Shown here: positions 5,571-8,061 of the stretch, in pieces | How the letters are laid out: every line of letters starts with the position of its first letter | Position numbering within the stretch: position 1 is the first letter of the stretch | Source: JAVMKJ01 sp031732875 | GTDB lineage: Bacteria; Pseudomonadota; Gammaproteobacteria; Competibacterales; Competibacteraceae | NCBI GenBank assembly: GCA_031732875.1 | Contig: JAVMKL010000038.1 | Coordinates: 1-8,061, forward strand | Reading direction: 5' to 3' | DNA: 8,061 nucleotides | Program-made: the position numbers and the translations under genes | Notes under the pieces: model-generated | The model's database searches: none | What the model was told of the DNA's origin: nothing | What the model saw: only the letters and a program-made list of their open reading frames with translations

Positions 5571-6925
5571 TCAGTCCTGCTCGACGACGAGATCGCACCC
5601 GACGCAGGGATCGAGCGCGGTAACCAGCCATTCGATGGATTGACGGACCGCCGCTGTTTCCCGGCCTACCCACGCGCCCGCCAAACCGCGAGCCAGCGGG
5701 CCTTCCGGGTGAAAATTCCACTCGGTCGGAGCCAGAATCTTGTAATCGGCCACCCGCCCTCCCGTCACGGCTACCCGATGGACCAAACGGCCGCGGGCGC
5801 ATTCCACGACCCCCAAGCCAACGCCGCTGGCGGCAACCGCCGGCGCGGTCCCGTGATGCGCCTCAAGCCCGCGCGCTTGTGCGCGCATCTCGGCGAGAAG
5901 GTCGCCGCTCTCGATCATCCGCGCCACCAGACGCGCGAACAACCCGTTGCCATGATCGGCACGGAGGGTGGCAATCAGCGGATGATGCCACAGGCGAGCC
6001 AAGGCGCCGGTCTCATNNNNNNNNNNNNNNNNNNNNNNNNNNNNNNNNNNNNNNNNNNNNNNNNNNNNNNNNNNNNNNNNNNNNNNNNNNNNNNNNNNNN
6101 NNNNNNNNNNNNNNNNCGGAGGGTGGCAATCAGCGGATGATGCCACAGGCGAGCCAAGGCGCCGGTCTCATAAACGACCCCGTCGAAGTCGGGCCGGGCG
6201 CAAAACGCATGGCCGTCGTCGGCCGCCAGCCGCCGCGCCATCGCGCCGGCGTCGAATGCCGGCAACGGCGTTACCGCACTGCGCCCAAAATCCGCCAAGC
6301 CTTGCTCGCGCACGCGGCGCAAGACCAGCGTTGCCGGCGTGGAAACCGTGAACAGCCAGCGCTCGAAATCCTGGAACTCCTCGAAGGGCCAACGCTCGCC
6401 CGGAGCCAATCCGCAAACCGATTGATAAAGACAATTCTCGACGCCATCCAGCAGCATGCCGAGTTCGATCCGATCCGGCGCCAGGAACGAGCCGCCGACG
6501 CGATTCCAGGCAGGGTGGGGGAAAAGCACGGGCCGCAGGGCGGACAAGAGTTGACGCAGTCGCTTCAAGATGGCGAAGGAGGGAGGGGCGCCGAGACCGC
6601 GCGGCCAGTCCAGCAGGAGACGCCATGCGGTTTGTTCGAGGGCTTCAGCCGCAACCAGGAACCGGCGGGCCGCAATTTGCGGAGGGACCGGAGCGACACC
6701 GAGCGCGGCCTCGGTGGCGGCGAGACCGGCGACCGCCTGGGCGACGCCGCACAGGCTAAACAGGCGCGGCAGGAAGGCCATGGCGGCATCGATATCCCGT
6801 CCGGCCAGCGTGGCGCTCGTTGCCACCGGTCGCGTCGAACTCAGATCGACCGCCACGACGACGCCATCCCGCGCCACGACCCGGACGCGCAGGCCACCTT
6901 CGAGGCTGCCGGTTGCCTCGCCCAT
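5571..6925 (-). CDS. hupK: HupK-type [NiFe]-hydrogenase maturation protein (interrupted by assembly gap)
   Basis: HupK is a paralogue of the hydrogenase large subunit that acts in assembly of the NiFe(CN)2CO site, probably as a scaffold. Collapsing the N-run and the duplicated 55 bp (155 bases) puts both halves in one frame of 399 residues from ATG 6925. Signatures are LRVRVVARDGVVVAVDLSSTRP near residues 12-33, RLFSLCGVAQAVAG at 54-67 (one Cys where HupL has CxxC), VADYKILAPTEWNFHPEGPL near 340-359, which mirrors the HupL segment NYQxVxPSTWN, and DPCVGCD at 387-393, where the usual terminal His is absent. HupK, unlike HupL, needs no C-terminal cleavage, and the protein ends six residues after this motif. 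The start is uncertain: a TTG at 7042 in the same frame would overlap the upstream gene. It is the last gene of the hydrogenase operon in this window. Confidence 0.82.
5962..6016. repeat. 55-bp duplicated contig end, copy 1
   Basis: These 55 bases, directly before the N-run, are identical to 6117-6171, directly after it. They are coding sequence of hupK (the ETGALARLWHHPLIATL region) present twice because two contigs that overlap were not merged. It is not a biological repeat. Confidence 0.95.
6017..6116. other. assembly gap of 100 Ns
   Basis: A run of exactly 100 Ns, the conventional filler for a gap of unknown size. Because the two flanks are the same 55 bases, the true gap is most likely negative, meaning the contigs overlap and nothing is missing. 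Confidence 0.97.
6117..6171. repeat. 55-bp duplicated contig end, copy 2
   Basis: This is an exact second copy of 5962-6016, starting at the first base after the Ns. Removing this copy and the Ns takes out 155 bases and restores the hupK frame. Confidence 0.95.
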
Positions 6926-7007
6926 CCCGGATGTCAGAATGCCCGCCACCCGAACAGGAAACCGCGACGGTTTCGGCGCGGCGACTCCGACCCGGCGGCA
7001 TTTGCCG

Positions 7008-7250
7008 TCATGTCGCTTCGCTGTCGCGAACCATGCCGGCAAACTCCTCGAACAGGCGGTAAATCTCGTCCGCTTCCTCGGCCGCGACCTTTGTCACGGC
7101 GTAGGCGCGCGCCTGGAGGATCAGGTAATCGCCCACCGCGACTTCTTCCGGGAGCAGCAGCAAACTCACCTCCAGCCGTTCGCCGTAGCGCTCCACCACG
7201 GCGTTCGAGCCGCGGAGTTCGACAACGCGAGCCGGAATGGCGACGCACAT
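7008..7250 (-). CDS. HypC/HupF-family hydrogenase maturation chaperone
   Basis: HypC-family chaperones carry the Fe(CN)2CO precursor with HypD and deliver it to the hydrogenase large subunit. The paralogue HupF protects HupL during assembly. This protein has 80 residues and begins MCVAIPARVVEL, with the family's essential Cys2 exposed after Met removal. VSLLLLPEEVAVGDYLILQ at 28-46 is the second strand block, followed by a charged C-terminal helix (EEADEIYRLFEEF). The position that is His in typical HypC (VLVHxGFA) is Gln46 here, which moves it towards a HupF-like or specialised paralogue, so I give no symbol. It starts 3 bp after the hupD stop. A 25-codon frame (7011-6934) overlaps its stop as ATGA but is not the hupK frame. 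Confidence 0.85.
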   Translation of the reverse strand: MCVAIPARVVELRGSNAVVERYGERLEVSLLLLPEEVAVGDYLILQARAYAVTKVAAEEADEIYRLFEEFAGMVRDSEAT

Positions 7251-7253
7251 CGG

Positions 7254-7754
7254 CTAGACCGCCGCCATCGGCGCCGAAAGCCGCCGTTCGGGGAAAAAAC
7301 CGAGCCCGCGCAATTCGTCCGCCAGACATTCCACCGCCCGATCGACGGCGTCCGCCACATCGGGCGACAACGCGATGCCCAGATCCAAATCGGCCGGCAC
7401 CACTCCAACGAGGGTCAGGGTGGCCGGGGCTTCACCGGTCAGCGCCAGGGTCGCCAGCACGTCCGCCAAGCCGAGTTGGTGGGGCGAATACCGGGTCTGG
7501 AACAGGGCGGGCACCTCGGCATCGGCGAGCCTGACCACCGACGCCGGCGGCGCGCCGGTCCGCACCGCGTCGCAGATCAGCAGATGATCGCAGCCGGCGA
7601 GGGTGTCCAGCAGGTCCATGCCGGCGGTGCCGCCATCGACCACCTCGACTCCTGCCGGCATGGCATAGCGACCGGCAAGCGCCTCGATCACCCGCACCCC
7701 GACCCCTTCGTCGCGCAGCAGAATATTCCCGAGGCCCAGGACCACGATTTTCAT
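7254..7754 (-). CDS. hupD: [NiFe]-hydrogenase maturation endopeptidase (HupD/HyaD, peptidase M52)
   Basis: This protease removes the C-terminal extension of the hydrogenase large subunit once nickel is in place. It has 166 residues, normal for the family. It opens with MKIVVLGLGNILLRDEGVGV, in which Glu16 is a nickel-sensing ligand. GGTAGMDLL follows at 41-49, then Asp62 in LLICDAV and His92 in YSPHQLGL, so the three family ligands (Glu, Asp, His) are all in place. VGVVPADLDLGIALSP near 117-131 is the usual later segment. Its ATG overlaps the stop codon of the large-subunit gene as ATGA (7754-7751), so the protease is translationally coupled to its own substrate. The large subunit upstream does carry a cleavable tail after DPCLACAIH. 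Confidence 0.93.
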   Translation of the reverse strand: MKIVVLGLGNILLRDEGVGVRVIEALAGRYAMPAGVEVVDGGTAGMDLLDTLAGCDHLLICDAVRTGAPPASVVRLADAEVPALFQTRYSPHQLGLADVLATLALTGEAPATLTLVGVVPADLDLGIALSPDVADAVDRAVECLADELRGLGFFPERRLSAPMAAV

Positions 7755-8061
7755 CCAAACGCCCTGACCTGGACGATGGGCCGCTGCTTGGTATCGACCA
7801 AGTGAATCGCACAGGCCAGACAGGGATCGAAGGAATGCACCGTGCGCAACACTTCCAGCGGCAGTTCGGGATTGGCCACCGGATTATCGAGCAAGGATGC
7901 CTCGTAAGGTCCCAGCGCGTCGGCGTCGTCGCGTGGCCCGGCGTTCCAGGTGCTGGGCACCACCGCCTGATAGTTCTTGATCTTGCCGTTCTCGATCACG
8001 GTCCAGTGCGACAGCACCCCGCGCGGCGCTTCGTGATAACCGAAACCGCGAATCTCGCCCT
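7751..8061 (-). CDS. hupL: [NiFe]-hydrogenase large subunit, C-terminal part (cut by window edge)
   Basis: The visible 102 residues are the C-terminal part of a catalytic [NiFe]-hydrogenase large subunit, and the start lies beyond the window. RGFGYHEAPRGVLSHW, then KIKNYQAVVPSTWNAGPRD, GPYEASLLDNPVANPELPLE and LRTVHSFDPCLACAIH are in the usual order. The two cysteines of DPCLAC supply the distal NiFe ligands. Cleavage by HupD is expected after the His, removing the 16-residue tail that begins LVDTKQRP. The pattern fits membrane-bound or uptake-type hydrogenases (groups 1 or 2). I cannot assign the subgroup without the N-terminal CxxC region and the small subunit. No cytochrome b gene lies between it and hupD. 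Confidence 0.93.
   Translation of the reverse strand, partial: GEIRGFGYHEAPRGVLSHWTVIENGKIKNYQAVVPSTWNAGPRDDADALGPYEASLLDNPVANPELPLEVLRTVHSFDPCLACAIHLVDTKQRPIVQVRAFG

Noticed and set aside
5962..6171. Direct repeat flanking a gap, considered as an insertion-element target duplication or tandem repeat
   Set aside because: Both copies abut the Ns exactly, the length equals a common assembler k-mer, and collapsing them restores hupK. This is an assembly artefact.
5879..7534. Plus-strand open frame of 551 codons across the N-gap
   Set aside because: It is antisense to hupK, the HypC-like gene and hupD, passes through the artificial Ns, and has Arg/Pro-rich shadow composition.
1..8061. Search for tRNA or rRNA genes, CRISPR arrays, insertion sequences and phage genes
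   Set aside because: I saw no clover-leaf candidate, regularly spaced repeats, transposase motif or integrase. The window is explained by respiratory and maturation genes.

Overview
The window is GC-rich bacterial DNA with tightly packed, overlapping genes. The gene set points to a proteobacterium, and I infer a gammaproteobacterium with a facultatively anaerobic or fluctuating redox life. That taxonomic call rests on gene content only: an Escherichia coli-type fumarate reductase, rhodoquinone synthesis, a RatA/Coq10-type protein and an uptake hydrogenase. A run of 100 Ns, flanked by an exact 55-bp overlap, shows that the source is a short-read, possibly metagenomic, assembly.

Plus-strand half (1-4332). 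After a short stretch that may hold the tail of an upstream gene, there is a complete fumarate reductase operon, frdA-frdB-frdC-frdD. Its first three junctions are ATGA overlaps or near-overlaps. All the landmark residues I could align to E. coli FrdABCD are present: the FAD-linking His, the catalytic His and Arg residues, 11 iron-sulfur cysteines, and FrdC Glu29 and Trp86. About 200 bp downstream, after a hairpin with the form of a terminator, comes a gene I recognise as rquA, the enzyme that converts ubiquinone to rhodoquinone. Rhodoquinone is the low-potential quinone that lets ubiquinone-making organisms reduce fumarate. The block therefore reads as a self-contained module for rhodoquinol-dependent fumarate respiration. 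This is the main finding.

Middle (4329-5570). A RatA/Coq10-type START-domain protein runs towards rquA on the minus strand, and their stop codons overlap. A very symmetrical bidirectional terminator follows, then a 67-residue two-helix membrane protein. About 350 bp of AT-richer DNA come next, where I see no convincing gene.

Minus-strand half (8061-5571). This is the 3' part of a [NiFe]-hydrogenase operon, read right to left. It holds the C-terminal end of the large subunit (cut by the window edge), its maturation endopeptidase (HupD/HyaD family), a small HypC/HupF-family chaperone, and a HupK-type large-subunit paralogue. The N-gap lies inside hupK. Collapsing the duplicated 55 bp restores a single 399-residue reading frame, so the break is an assembly artefact and not a real mutation.

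Taken together, hydrogen oxidation feeding a quinone pool and fumarate reduction drawing on rhodoquinol are encoded side by side. A functional link between the two (hydrogen-dependent fumarate respiration) is plausible, but it is inference from proximity.
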